A stretch of DNA of 64,000 nt from Hyphomicrobium sp. CS1BSMeth3 (GCF_900117415.1 NZ_FPEI01000004.1:62001-126000); one strand, 5' to 3'. Counted from the first letter of the stretch, positions 1 to 9,578 are shown. Translations and numbers: made by a program. Notes: a model not told the origin generated them from the letters alone.

Positions 1-792
1 GCCGGTCGTGGCGGGGCCGAGGTCCGAGAGGATGTCACCGAAGAGGTTCGAGCCGACGATGACGTCGAACCAGTGTGGGTTGCGCACGAGATGCGCGGTC
101 AGGATGTCGATGTGGTACTGGTCGGTCTTGGCCTTCGGGTATTCCTTCGCGATCGCGGCGAAACGCTCGTCCCAGTAGGGCATGGAAATCGAGATGCCGT
201 TGGACTTCGTGGCGCTCGTGACGTGGTTGCGCGGGCGCGTCGCGGCGAGGTCGAAGGCATAGCGCATGACGCGGTCACAGCCGCGCTTGGTGAAGATCGC
301 CTGCTGGACAGCCATCTCGTAGTCGCTGCCCTCGTACATGCGCCCGCCGACCGACGAATACTCGCCCTCGTTGTTCTCGCGCACAATGAAGTAGTCGATG
401 TCGCCCGGCTTCCTGTCCGCGAGCGGGCACTTCAGGCCCTCGAAGAGGCGCACGGGGCGCAGGTTGATGTACTGCTGAAACTCGCGCCGGATCGGGATCA
501 GCAGGCCCCAGAGCGAGACGTGATCGGGCACGCCCGGAAAACCGACCGCGCCGAGGTAGATGGCATCATGGTTGCGGATGCGATCGAGGCCGTCCTCGGG
601 CATCATACGGCCGGTCTTCTTGAAGACCTCGCAGGACCAGTCGAAGTTGTCCCACTCGAAGGCGATGTCGAACTTGCGGGCCACGGCCTCGAGCACCTTG
701 ATGCCCTCCGGCACCACCTCGTTGCCGATGCCGTCGCCGGGAATGACGGCGATCTTGTAGGCGTTCGGCTTTTTGCCGGGTTCCTTGGCCAT
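1..792 (-). CDS. ttuC: Tartrate dehydrogenase / D-malate dehydrogenase family protein, C-terminus cut by window edge
   Basis: An NAD-dependent beta-decarboxylating dehydrogenase of the isopropylmalate/isocitrate family, probably oxidising tartrate or D-malate in the cytoplasm. The first 264 residues are visible. The nucleotide-binding start KIAVIPGDGIGNEVVPEG lies at about residues 13-30. WSCEVFKKTGRMMPEDGL, LWGLLIPIRREFQQY and INLRPVRLFEGLKCPL follow, and these resemble TtuC/DmlA rather than LeuB. IVRENNEGEYSSVGG and the cofactor-side motif GSNLFGDILSDLGPATTG come next, the last just before the edge. The reading frame is open from the ATG at 792 to base 1. A GGGAGAAG Shine-Dalgarno-like stretch precedes the ATG. 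It is divergent from obgE. The family is clear; the exact substrate is inferred. Confidence 0.85.
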   Translation of the reverse strand, partial: MAKEPGKKPNAYKIAVIPGDGIGNEVVPEGIKVLEAVARKFDIAFEWDNFDWSCEVFKKTGRMMPEDGLDRIRNHDAIYLGAVGFPGVPDHVSLWGLLIPIRREFQQYINLRPVRLFEGLKCPLADRKPGDIDYFIVRENNEGEYSSVGGRMYEGSDYEMAVQQAIFTKRGCDRVMRYAFDLAATRPRNHVTSATKSNGISISMPYWDERFAAIAKEYPKAKTDQYHIDILTAHLVRNPHWFDVIVGSNLFGDILSDLGPATTG

Positions 793-965
793 GGCGTTTC
801 TTCTCCCTCGTCGATGAGAATTCGTAAGCGGCGGCAGGCTTAGCACCTTCCCAGCTCAATCTAAACCGCTCTGTGCCCTGGCGGATCAGGTATTCGTCCC
901 GCCGGCCCGAATGGTTACCTCGTTCGGTATGTGCCCTGGAAGCGGATGCTGGAATCCCTACATGA

Positions 966-2334
<1,369 letters not shown>

Positions 2335-2549
2335 CAGCTCGACCGCGCGACCGTTGCAGACCTCGTCTACTCACAAAGCCGAATTCGATCCGAGGGTCGA
2401 GGTCGAAAAATCGGCATCTCGCCGCATTCTGCAGCGCAACGGCCCTCCTGCGACGGAATGCCCATATGTAATGGAGCTGATTGGCGACGCATCGCGAAAA
2501 GTTATGCTGTGAGATCATTCCTGCCATCCAGCCGAAAGCCCCTCTCCCC

Positions 2550-3704
2550 ATGCGAGATCTCACGCCCGAAGCTCTGCTCGCTGCTGTCAATGCCTGGGTC
2601 GCGATCGAGAGCCCGACGCAGGATGCGGAAGGGGTCAATCGCGTCTCCGAGCATGCGGAGAGCCTGCTGCGCGCGATCGGCGCCAGCATCGAGCGCATTC
2701 CCGGTGAGAACAGCATTGGCGACATTCTGATCGGACGTGTACCCGGCGCGGCGAACGGGCCGGGCATTCTGCTGCTCGGCCACATGGACACAGTGCATCC
2801 CGTCGGCACGCTCGCGGAGCCGCTGCCCATGCGCGTCGAGGGCGATCGCGCGTACGGCCCCGGCATCTACGACATGAAGGGCGGCAACGCGATCGCCTTC
2901 TCCGCGCTCGCGCATCTGCACGCCACGGGAAAGCGCCCGCATCTGCCCGTCACCGTCATGATGATCCCCGACGAGGAGATCGGCAGCCCGTTCTCGCGGC
3001 CCTACATCGAGGCCGAGGCGGAAGCGAAGAAGCACGCGATCGTGCTTGTCGTGGAGCCGTCCGGCGATTTCGGCCGCATCACGATCGCGCGACACGGCAT
3101 TGCGCGCTATCACCTCAAGACGACGGGCATTCCCGCGCACGCGGGCGCGTACCATTCAAAGGGACGCAGCGCGATCCGCGAGATGGCGCGCCAGATCCTC
3201 ACCATTGAGGACATGACCGACTATGCGCGCAACGTCACGCTCAACGTCGGCATCGTGCACGGTGGCACGCACGAGAACATGGTGCCGCTCCATGCGGAGG
3301 CGATCATCTACTGTCTCGTACCCCTGCCTGAGCACGAGGCCGAAGTGCGTGCGAAGCTGCTCGCGCTCAAGAGCCACGATCCTGATGTGAAGCTGGAAGT
3401 GACGCCAGGCTTGTATCGGCCGTCGTTCGTGAAGTCGCCGGCCATTCAGCGGCTCTATGATCACGCCGCGAAGCTCGCCGAGGAAATCGGCTACCCGGTG
3501 AAGGGCGAGCGCGTGGCAGGCGGCGGCAGCGACGGGAATTTCACGGGCGCGCTCGGCGTGCCGACGCTCGATGGTCTGGGCGTGCTCGGCGACGGCCCGC
3601 ACACGCATCAGGAATATCTGCTCGTGTCGTGCCTCGTGCCACGCACGAAGCTGCTCGTGCGGCTCTTCGAGACGCTGGATGCCTCGTTCGGCGCGAAGTC
3701 CTAA
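2550..3704 (+). CDS. M20 family metallopeptidase (glutamate carboxypeptidase-like)
   Basis: A dinuclear zinc peptidase/deacylase of the M20 (ArgE/DapE/CPG2) family, 384 residues from this start. The first metal motif GHMDTVHP is at about residue 79. The bridging Asp sits in GPGIYDMKGGN, the catalytic and metal Glu pair in PDEEIGS, a further ligand region in VVEPSG, and the C-terminal ligand region in GPHTHQEYL. The lid-domain motif GIPAHAGAYHSKGRSA is present. The CPG2-like arrangement suggests hydrolysis of an N-acyl amino acid or a C-terminal glutamate, but the substrate is unknown. The ATG at 2550 gives the natural family N-terminus (MRDLTPEALLAAV). A TTG at 2481 with a GGAG upstream would add 23 residues. 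Its stop overlaps the ccoS stop by 4 bp. Confidence 0.85.
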   Translation: MRDLTPEALLAAVNAWVAIESPTQDAEGVNRVSEHAESLLRAIGASIERIPGENSIGDILIGRVPGAANGPGILLLGHMDTVHPVGTLAEPLPMRVEGDRAYGPGIYDMKGGNAIAFSALAHLHATGKRPHLPVTVMMIPDEEIGSPFSRPYIEAEAEAKKHAIVLVVEPSGDFGRITIARHGIARYHLKTTGIPAHAGAYHSKGRSAIREMARQILTIEDMTDYARNVTLNVGIVHGGTHENMVPLHAEAIIYCLVPLPEHEAEVRAKLLALKSHDPDVKLEVTPGLYRPSFVKSPAIQRLYDHAAKLAEEIGYPVKGERVAGGGSDGNFTGALGVPTLDGLGVLGDGPHTHQEYLLVSCLVPRTKLLVRLFETLDASFGAKS

Positions 3705-3856
3705 CGCCGCGGCTCGGGCGGGTCATCGTCGAGGGCGCGCCAGGAGGCACCGTCGAGATCGTCGTACTGCCCGCTCTTGAGCGACCACAGGAAGCCCGCG
3801 AGGCCGAGGCCGCCAAGAAAGAGCGCAATCGGGATCGTCCAGGCGAGTGCCGTCAT
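3701..3856 (-). CDS. ccoS: Cytochrome oxidase maturation protein CcoS
   Basis: A 51-residue protein needed for insertion of heme b and copper into the cbb3 oxidase catalytic subunit. It reads MTALAWTIPIALFLGG and continues with one membrane helix (residues 5-26). The diagnostic CcoS segment FLWSLKSGQYDDLDGASW follows, then a short acidic and proline-containing tail. The start ATG overlaps the ccoI stop (ATGA), so the two are translationally coupled as the last genes of ccoGHIS. Its TAG stop interlocks with the TAA of the convergent M20 peptidase gene. Confidence 0.93.
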   Translation of the reverse strand: MTALAWTIPIALFLGGLGLAGFLWSLKSGQYDDLDGASWRALDDDPPEPRR

Positions 3857-6063
3857 GACATCCTCCCCAAACCGTTGCCAAGACGCTGGCGCGAGAGGCG
3901 CAGCGCGTTGGCCGTCACCGCAATCGAAGAAGCCGACATCGCGATCGCGGCGATCAGCGGCGTCGCAAGCCCGATCACGGCGAGCGGCACGAAGATGAAG
4001 TTGTAGCCGATCGCAATGCCAAAATTCTCGAGCGCGCGGCGGCGGGCGCCGTGGGCCACGAGAAGCGCTTCGATGATCGGCGCGAGACGCTCGCCCTGGA
4101 AGACCGCATCGGCCGCCGTCTGGCTGATGTCGGCGGCGGAGGCCGGCGAGAGCGAGGCATGTCCCGCGGCGAGCGCCGGCGCATCATTGAGACCATCGCC
4201 GACCATGAGTACCTTGCGGCCCTCGGCCTTGAGCTGATCGATCCGCACAATCTTGTCGGCGGGCTTGAGCCCTGCCTGCCAGTTCGCAATGCCGACGGCC
4301 TGCGCGGCTTCGGCCACAGCCGCACGCCCGTCGCCGGAGAGGATCTCCATGTGGAAGCCGGCATCGCGAAGCCGTCCAACGACTTCGGCTGCGTCGGCGC
4401 GCAAGGGATCCGTGAAATGGAAGGCCGTTGCGCGGCCATCGGACGTGCGAAGCCAGATGGTCGAACCGCTCTCAGGAGACGTGTCCGCGATCTCGCAGAA
4501 TTGTGCCGAACCGAGCCGCGTCTCGCCACTCGCGTCGACATGGGCGAGCCCCGCGCCGGCTATCTCCTCGACGCCGCCTTCAGCAACCACAGGTATGCCG
4601 CGGGCCTTTGCAGCAGCCACGATCGCGCGCGAATAAGGATGCCGGCTCGATGCCGCGATGCTCGCTGCGCGCTCGAGGGCGCGGTCGTCGATCGCGGTGC
4701 TGTCGATCAGTCTCGGCTCGCCGAGCGTGAGCGTGCCCGTCTTGTCGAGCACGATCGTGTCGATCTCGGCCATGCGCTCTAGACCGTCCGCAGCCTTCAG
4801 GATGATGCCATTGCGGAAGAGGCGTCCGCTGGCCACGACCTGCACGGCCGGCACCGCAAGCGCGAGCGCGCACGGACAGGTGATGATGAGCACGGCCACC
4901 GCAGCCGTGAGCGCCGGCTCCCAACCATAGCCAAGCAGCATCCAACCGATAAACGTGCCAAGCCCGAGCAAATGCACGGCCGGCGCATAGAGGCGCGATG
5001 CGCGATCGGCGAGGCGGACATAGCGCCCGCGCGCCTGCTCGGCGGCGCCCATGAGACGCGAGATGTCGGCGAGGAGCGTGTTCTCCTCGCGCGCAATGGC
5101 CTCCGTCTCGAGCGTGCCTGTCACGCTGATCGTGCCGGAATAGACAAGATCGCCGGGCGCGACGCGGCGCGGGCGGCTCTCACCGGTGATGAGGCTCTCG
5201 TCCACCTCGGCAATGCCGCGATTGATCCGCGCATCGACCGGAATGCGCTCGCCTGCAGCGACGAGGATGCGCATCCCCGGCACGACATCGCGCGTCGGCA
5301 GGCGCTGCGTGGTGCCATCGGGGAGGACGACCGTCGCGGATGTGGCGCGCAGGCCGAGCAGGTTCTGCGCCGCGCTCGATGCCCGCGAGCGCATGGCAAT
5401 ATCGAGGTAGCGGCCGATCAGCAGGAAGAAGAGCAGTGTCACGGCCGCATCGAAATAGACTTGATCGCTGCCGCGCGTCGTCTGGTAGAGGCTCATACCC
5501 GTCGCGAGCAGCACGCCGAGCGAGATCGGCACATCCATGTTGAGCTGCCGCGCCCGAAGCGCACGCGCCGCCGAGCGGAAGAAGGGCTGACCGGCATAGG
5601 CAACGGCGGGGATGGCTACCATGGCCGAGAGCCAGTGGAAGAGCGTCTTCAGGGACGCGTCCATGTCGCTCGCAATGCCGGCCCAGACGGCGACCGACAT
5701 GAGCATGATGTTCGATGCGGCAAAGCCCGCGACACCGAGACGACGCAGGTACTCGGCATCGTGCGTAGCGTGCGCCGGCGTCGTGCCTTCGACCAGCTCG
5801 TAGGCCTTGAAGCCGACGCCGCGCAGCGCCTCGACAAGCGCATCGAGGTCCGCGCCGGCTGGTGCGGCCGTGACGTGCGCGCGCCCGTTCGACAGGTTCA
5901 CGCGCGCCGCGACGACACCCGGCACGGCCTGCAGCGTACGCTCGACCTTGCGCATGCAGTTGCCGCAATGCATGCCTTCGACGACCAGCGTCAACGCGCG
6001 CGGGTTCTGCGCCGCATCGTCCGGCACGTCGCGGAGTGTCGTGACGCTCAGGGTTTCAGCCAT
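3853..6063 (-). CDS. ccoI: Copper-translocating P-type ATPase CcoI/FixI
   Basis: A CopA2-type P1B ATPase that exports Cu across the inner membrane for assembly of the cbb3 oxidase. It has 736 residues. An N-terminal heavy-metal-associated domain carries GMHCGNC (C33 and C36). Eight membrane helices are expected. The transmembrane metal site CPC lies in ITCPCALALAVP near residue 395, the phosphorylation motif DKTGTLT near 436 and the hinge GDGLNDAPAL near 620. SGDGRAAVAEAAQAVGI is also present. It overlaps ccoH by 16 bp and ccoS by 4 bp, so it belongs to the ccoGHIS unit. Confidence 0.96.
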   Translation of the reverse strand: MAETLSVTTLRDVPDDAAQNPRALTLVVEGMHCGNCMRKVERTLQAVPGVVAARVNLSNGRAHVTAAPAGADLDALVEALRGVGFKAYELVEGTTPAHATHDAEYLRRLGVAGFAASNIMLMSVAVWAGIASDMDASLKTLFHWLSAMVAIPAVAYAGQPFFRSAARALRARQLNMDVPISLGVLLATGMSLYQTTRGSDQVYFDAAVTLLFFLLIGRYLDIAMRSRASSAAQNLLGLRATSATVVLPDGTTQRLPTRDVVPGMRILVAAGERIPVDARINRGIAEVDESLITGESRPRRVAPGDLVYSGTISVTGTLETEAIAREENTLLADISRLMGAAEQARGRYVRLADRASRLYAPAVHLLGLGTFIGWMLLGYGWEPALTAAVAVLIITCPCALALAVPAVQVVASGRLFRNGIILKAADGLERMAEIDTIVLDKTGTLTLGEPRLIDSTAIDDRALERAASIAASSRHPYSRAIVAAAKARGIPVVAEGGVEEIAGAGLAHVDASGETRLGSAQFCEIADTSPESGSTIWLRTSDGRATAFHFTDPLRADAAEVVGRLRDAGFHMEILSGDGRAAVAEAAQAVGIANWQAGLKPADKIVRIDQLKAEGRKVLMVGDGLNDAPALAAGHASLSPASAADISQTAADAVFQGERLAPIIEALLVAHGARRRALENFGIAIGYNFIFVPLAVIGLATPLIAAIAMSASSIAVTANALRLSRQRLGNGLGRMS

Positions 6064-6551
6064 AGCCGCTTCCGTAGCTGATAGGTGATCTCATTGGGCG
6101 CCGCGACCGGTCGCGCCTCGAGCGCGACGATCCAGGCACCGGCCTCGGGAGAGGCAATATGCGCGGCATAGGTGCCGGGACGCACCTCGTCGAGCGTGAG
6201 CTTCACATCGTGCTGTGCGGTGGACGGGCGCCCGAATGTGCCCGAGATGCTGAGCCCTTCGACAGGCGCGCCGAGACGGTTCGTCAGGCGCAGCGTCACC
6301 TGTCCGCTGCGCGTCACTTCGAGCGCCTCGTGCCAGCCCTGGGCCTTCTGCGCCTCATCCGCGGCAATGCGATCGTTGTAGTTGAGCCCTTTGCGATAGG
6401 GCTCGACGGCGACGATGCCGGTGTAGGTCGAGATGGCGGAGTACAGGAACACGCCATTGACAGCGAACACGACGAGGAAGAAACCGATGAACACCATCAG
6501 CACGTGGCGTCCCTTGAGGCCATCCACTCTCTCTGGCCGGACTGTATTCAT
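6048..6551 (-). CDS. ccoH: FixH/CcoH cbb3 oxidase assembly protein
   Basis: A membrane-anchored periplasmic protein required for cbb3 oxidase stability, thought to interact with CcoN and CcoI. It has 167 residues, with a single N-terminal helix at about residues 16-40 (HVLMVFIGFFLVVFAVNGVF). The typical FixH segment YRKGLNYNDRIAADEAQKAQGW follows, then a beta-sandwich-like periplasmic domain ending in QLRKRLWLKP. The start overlaps the ccoG stop by 4 bp and the 3' end overlaps ccoI by 16 bp, so translation is coupled on both sides. Confidence 0.93.
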   Translation of the reverse strand: MNTVRPERVDGLKGRHVLMVFIGFFLVVFAVNGVFLYSAISTYTGIVAVEPYRKGLNYNDRIAADEAQKAQGWHEALEVTRSGQVTLRLTNRLGAPVEGLSISGTFGRPSTAQHDVKLTLDEVRPGTYAAHIASPEAGAWIVALEARPVAAPNEITYQLRKRLWLKP

Positions 6552-8098
6552 GGCCGTTCTCCTTGTGGCGGCGCCTGGAACAGCGTCCCGCGGCGCGTCA
6601 TCTGTCCCGAGTTCGTATCGCGCACCTCGAAGGCAAAGTTCGTCGAGGCGTCGCGCAGCTTGGGAAGTCCCTCGCGCGGCACGGTCACGAAGACGCGCAG
6701 CTCGCGCAATGTATTCGTCGGCACGGTCACCTGCATGGCCTCACCGGCATTCGCCCCCACCATCGACAGCGCGGCACCGGGAAGATCGCGCAGTGTCAGC
6801 GCGAACGTGCGCGGCTCGTGCAGCTTGTTGAGGATCTTCACAGTGTAGGCATTGCGGATGCCGCCTTCGGAGAGGCGCACGAAGGGCGGATTGCGGTCGT
6901 GCTGGATGTTGAGCTCGAGCGTCGTGCGATTCCAGAGCGCGACCAGCATGATGACGCCGACGAGCGAGATCATGGCGAAATAGAGAAGCGTGCGCGGGCG
7001 CAGAAGCTGGATGGGCTCGTGCGTAATGCCGCGCGCACTCGCCTCCTGCTTGGCGATGGTGTCGTAGGCGATCAGGCTGCGCGGGCGCTTGATCTTGTCC
7101 ATGATCTCGTTGCAGGCATCGATGCAGAGCGCACACTGGATGCATTCGAGCTGCGAACCATCCCGGATGTCGATGCCCATGGGGCAAACGACGACGCACG
7201 CCTTGCAGTCGATGCAGTCGCCGCGCGCCGACCAGTCGACGAGCCCGTCCGGTCCCTTGCGCACGGGGCCGCGCGGCTCGCCACGCTCGGCGCGGTAGCT
7301 GACGAGGAGTGTGTGCGCATCGGTCATCGCGCCCTGGATGCGCGGCCAGGGGCACATGTAGATGCAGACCTGCTCGCGCGCGATGCCGCCGAGCAGGTAC
7401 GTGGTCGCCGCGAAGATGCCGAGAAAGAGATAGGCGATAGCGGGCGCGGCGCCGGTCGCGAGTTCGGCCGCGAGCGTCGGCGCATCGCGGAAGTAGAAGA
7501 CCAGGGCGCCGCCGGTCAGCAGACCGATGAGCAGCCACGAGACATGCGTCATGGTCTTCAGGAAGACTTTGCGAACGCCCCACGGCTCCTTGTCGAGGCG
7601 GATGCGCGCACTGCGATCGCCCTGCCAGAGGCGCTCGACGGCGACCATGAGGTCCGTCCACACAGTCTGCGGACAGGCATAGCCGCACCACACGCGTCCC
7701 GCGACCGAGGTCACGAGAAAGAGCACGAGCGCCGCCAGCACGAGAAGGCCCGTGACGAAGTAGAACTCCTGAGGCCAGATCTCGAGGAAGAAGAAAAAGA
7801 AGCGGTTGTGCGCCATGTCGAGGAGCACGGCCTGATCGGGAAGATCGGGCCCGCGATCCCAGCGCAGCCACGGCAGGCCGTAGTAGATCGCGAATGCGAC
7901 GGCCATCACGATCCACTTCACCGTGCGGAAGCGGCCGTGCGCAAGCCGCGGATAGATCTTCTGGCGCGAGGCATAGAGCTGGCGATCGGCGGCACGGTTC
8001 ACGGCCGCGACGTCGTGCGCCTCCACATCGGTTGCCGCTGCACGCGCAGTCTTCGGCCGTGCTGCCGAATCATTCCGCCGATCGAGGACCGTCGTCAC
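6548..8098 (-). CDS. ccoG: Cytochrome c oxidase accessory protein CcoG (FixG/RdxA)
   Basis: A membrane iron-sulfur protein implicated in Cu(II) to Cu(I) reduction for cbb3 oxidase assembly. It has 516 residues. The core begins with YPRLAHGRFRTVKW and the diagnostic PWLRWDRGPDLPDQAVL. Several helices follow, with VWCGYACPQTVWTDLMV between them. Two [4Fe-4S] clusters are predicted from CIDCKACVVVCP and CIQCALCIDACNEIM, near residues 292-335. A C-terminal Ig-like periplasmic domain ends the protein. The start is a GTG preceded by GGGAGCGGAAG, and it overlaps the stop of the upstream 71-codon ORF (GTGA). It shares 4 bp with ccoH. Confidence 0.95.
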   Translation of the reverse strand: MTTVLDRRNDSAARPKTARAAATDVEAHDVAAVNRAADRQLYASRQKIYPRLAHGRFRTVKWIVMAVAFAIYYGLPWLRWDRGPDLPDQAVLLDMAHNRFFFFFLEIWPQEFYFVTGLLVLAALVLFLVTSVAGRVWCGYACPQTVWTDLMVAVERLWQGDRSARIRLDKEPWGVRKVFLKTMTHVSWLLIGLLTGGALVFYFRDAPTLAAELATGAAPAIAYLFLGIFAATTYLLGGIAREQVCIYMCPWPRIQGAMTDAHTLLVSYRAERGEPRGPVRKGPDGLVDWSARGDCIDCKACVVVCPMGIDIRDGSQLECIQCALCIDACNEIMDKIKRPRSLIAYDTIAKQEASARGITHEPIQLLRPRTLLYFAMISLVGVIMLVALWNRTTLELNIQHDRNPPFVRLSEGGIRNAYTVKILNKLHEPRTFALTLRDLPGAALSMVGANAGEAMQVTVPTNTLRELRVFVTVPREGLPKLRDASTNFAFEVRDTNSGQMTRRGTLFQAPPQGERP

Positions 8099-8310
8099 CT
8101 TCCGCTCCCGCGGCTCAGGTTCTCCAGGGGCGAGCGCTGCATGGCCTTCTCATCGAAGAGGCAGGCGAGCCATGCCGCGATCAGCCGCTCGAAAACAGTT
8201 TGGGGCTGGCTCGGCACTCCAGTCAGCGCGGATGGCGAGGGGCCGCGGTGCACCTCAGCGGCACGACACGCCGCCAGCACCAATCCCAGCTCGCACCCGC
8301 AGCCACACAT
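8095..8310 (-). CDS. Hypothetical 71-residue Cys-rich ORF between ccoP and ccoG
   Basis: No family is recognised. The ORF encodes 71 residues starting MCGCGCELGLVLAACRAAEV, so three Cys lie in a CxCxC arrangement at residues 2-6, with further Cys at 15 and 50. The middle contains VFERLIAAWLACLFDEK, which could be an amphipathic helix. Support for a gene: the ATG has an AGGAG about nine bases upstream; the stop overlaps the ccoG GTG (GTGA); it starts 24 bp after the ccoP stop; and by hand count about 80% of third codon positions are G or C. Against it: short open frames of this size are common at this GC content. If real, its place suggests a role in cbb3 maturation, which is inference only. 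Confidence 0.45.
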   Translation of the reverse strand: MCGCGCELGLVLAACRAAEVHRGPSPSALTGVPSQPQTVFERLIAAWLACLFDEKAMQRSPLENLSRGSGR

Positions 8311-8334
8311 GGTGCCCGGCTCCTGCCGCCTCCG

Positions 8335-9204
8335 TTACTTGCCGCCGCCGAGGCTGTGCACGTAGATCGCCAGCGACTTCAGCGTAACAGGATCGAGACG
8401 ACCATCCCAGGCCGGCATGGCGCCGCCACGACCGGTGACGATCGACTGCACGATGTCCGTCTTCTTGCCGCCATAGAGCCAGATGTCGGCCGTGAGGTTG
8501 GGTGCGCCGAGCTCGGGATTGCCCTTACCCTCGGGACCATGGCACGAGGCGCACTGATCCGCGAACGTCTTGGCACCGCGCGCGACGGCGGCCTGATCGG
8601 TCGCCCGCTTGCTGAGCGAGAGAACGAACTCGGCGGCGTCATTGATCTGGTCCGGCGTCAGCATGCCGTCCGTTCCGAACTTGGGCATGTCACTGCGGCG
8701 CGTCTCATTGTGCGCGCTGCGGATGCCGTAGAGGATCGTCTTCTCGATATCCGCAAGCGAGCCGCCCCAGATCCAGGCGTCGTCATTGAGGTTCGGATAG
8801 CCGGCAAAGCCCTGCGCACCGCGGCCGTGACACGGCGCGCAGTTCGTCGCGAAGGCCGAGGCGCCACCGACCATGGCGAAGCGCAGGAGATCGGGATTGT
8901 TCTTGACCTCGGCGAGCGGCGTCTTCTCGAGTGCTGCGCGGAACGTCGCCTGCGCGGCCTTGGCGCCCTGCAGCTCCTCCGACACCGTCGCGCGCTGGCT
9001 GTAGCCCCAGATGCCCTTCGTGTAGCCGTTGAGCGTCGGCCATGCCGGATAGACGATCATGTAGCCGATGGCCCACACGATCGAGGCATAGAACGTCATC
9101 AGCCACCACTTCGGCAGAGGCTTGTTCAGCTCCTTGATGCCGTCCCAGGTGTGGCCGGTCGTCTCGACGCCGGTAACCTCGTCAATCTCGCGCTTGTCGC
9201 TCAT
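8335..9204 (-). CDS. ccoP: cbb3-type cytochrome c oxidase subunit III (diheme CcoP/FixP)
   Basis: The membrane-anchored diheme c-type subunit that passes electrons into the cbb3 oxidase. It has 289 residues. The N-terminus KREIDEVTGVETTGHTWDGI leads to a membrane helix (WWLMTFYASIVWAIGYMIVY). Two cytochrome c domains follow, with CAPCH near residue 120 and CASCH near 213. Likely axial Met residues are in SDMPKFG and GAMPAWDGRL. The start overlaps the ccoQ stop by 4 bp (ATGA). It lies immediately upstream of the Cys-rich ORF and ccoG. Confidence 0.97.
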   Translation of the reverse strand: MSDKREIDEVTGVETTGHTWDGIKELNKPLPKWWLMTFYASIVWAIGYMIVYPAWPTLNGYTKGIWGYSQRATVSEELQGAKAAQATFRAALEKTPLAEVKNNPDLLRFAMVGGASAFATNCAPCHGRGAQGFAGYPNLNDDAWIWGGSLADIEKTILYGIRSAHNETRRSDMPKFGTDGMLTPDQINDAAEFVLSLSKRATDQAAVARGAKTFADQCASCHGPEGKGNPELGAPNLTADIWLYGGKKTDIVQSIVTGRGGAMPAWDGRLDPVTLKSLAIYVHSLGGGK

Positions 9205-9398
9205 TCCCGCCCCCGCTTGGCATTGTGCCCCCGCTTGGCATCGTGATTGTCGTCGAGATCGAGGGCGCAGCGCTGCGCCGCATCGAAGCGCGGACCATTG
9301 GATGGCCAGAGCGCGTAGACGACGATGCCGGTAAACAATCCGACGAACATGAGAAGCGAAACCACCTGGCTGATGGTGGCGACGATGTCGTACGTCAT
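9201..9398 (-). CDS. ccoQ: cbb3-type oxidase subunit IV CcoQ/FixQ
   Basis: A small membrane subunit that stabilises the cbb3 complex. It has 65 residues, with a single helix in TISQVVSLLMFVGLFTGIVVYALWP and a hydrophilic tail. The tail contains a six-residue duplication (HDAKRG then HNAKRG) produced by an 18-bp tandem repeat in the DNA at 9210-9245, so the C-terminus is longer than usual. The ATG at 9398 has a strong GGGAGG site that directly abuts palindromic element A. It overlaps ccoP by 4 bp. The 175-bp gap back to ccoO is unusual for a ccoNOQP operon. Confidence 0.9.
   Translation of the reverse strand: MTYDIVATISQVVSLLMFVGLFTGIVVYALWPSNGPRFDAAQRCALDLDDNHDAKRGHNAKRGRE
9210..9245. repeat. 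18-bp tandem duplication inside ccoQ
   Basis: Two copies of an 18-bp unit (CCCCCGCTTGGCATTGTG and the same with C for T at position 15) lie head to tail at 9210-9227 and 9228-9245. The unit is a multiple of three, so the ccoQ frame is kept and six residues are repeated in the tail of CcoQ. Slippage is the simplest origin. Confidence 0.85.
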
Positions 9399-9410
9399 GT
9401 CATCACCTCC

Positions 9411-9488
9411 CTAGTGTCCCGATTCCGAAGTTCGCAATGCGTCTCGGCTGGTGTCCCGTGCGAACTTCGGAATCAAAAGGGACACCAG
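9411..9488. repeat. 78-bp palindromic element A (GTGTCCC type) between ccoO and ccoQ
   Basis: The left outer arm CTAGTGTCCC (9411-9420) pairs with GGGACACCAG (9479-9488), one mismatch. The inner arm GATTCCGAAGTTCGCA (9421-9436) pairs perfectly with TGCGAACTTCGGAATC (9459-9474). A 4-nt bulge (AAAA) lies on the right only, and the loop is 22 nt. The loop, reverse-complemented, resembles the loop of element C at 15748, and the one-sided bulge is on the opposite side, so A is an inverted copy relative to C. It sits in the ccoO-ccoQ gap, directly upstream of the ccoQ ribosome-binding site. Confidence 0.85.
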
Positions 9489-9500
9489 AGCCGTGAACTT

Positions 9501-9578
9501 GGTAGTGTGATTCAGATCGAGAAATTCGCTCGATCCCGAACCGCGATGTGTGGCGAATTTCTCGATCATCACACTACC
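9501..9578. repeat. 78-bp palindromic element B (GTGTGAT type) at the ccoO stop codon
   Basis: The outer arms GGTAGTGTGAT (9501-9511) and ATCACACTACC (9568-9578) are perfect inverted repeats, with TA just inside each end. The inner arm ATCGAGAAATTCGC (9516-9529) pairs perfectly with GCGAATTTCTCGAT (9553-9566), and a 4-nt bulge (TCAG) lies on the left. The ccoO stop codon (complement of CTA at 9574-9576) falls inside the right outer arm. B and A lie 12 bp apart, so the ccoO-ccoQ transcript would carry two long hairpins in a row. Confidence 0.85.

Noticed and set aside
2481-2549. Upstream TTG start for the M20 peptidase
   Set aside because: It has a reasonable GGAG site, but the added 23 residues have no family character and the conserved N-terminus begins at the ATG at 2550.
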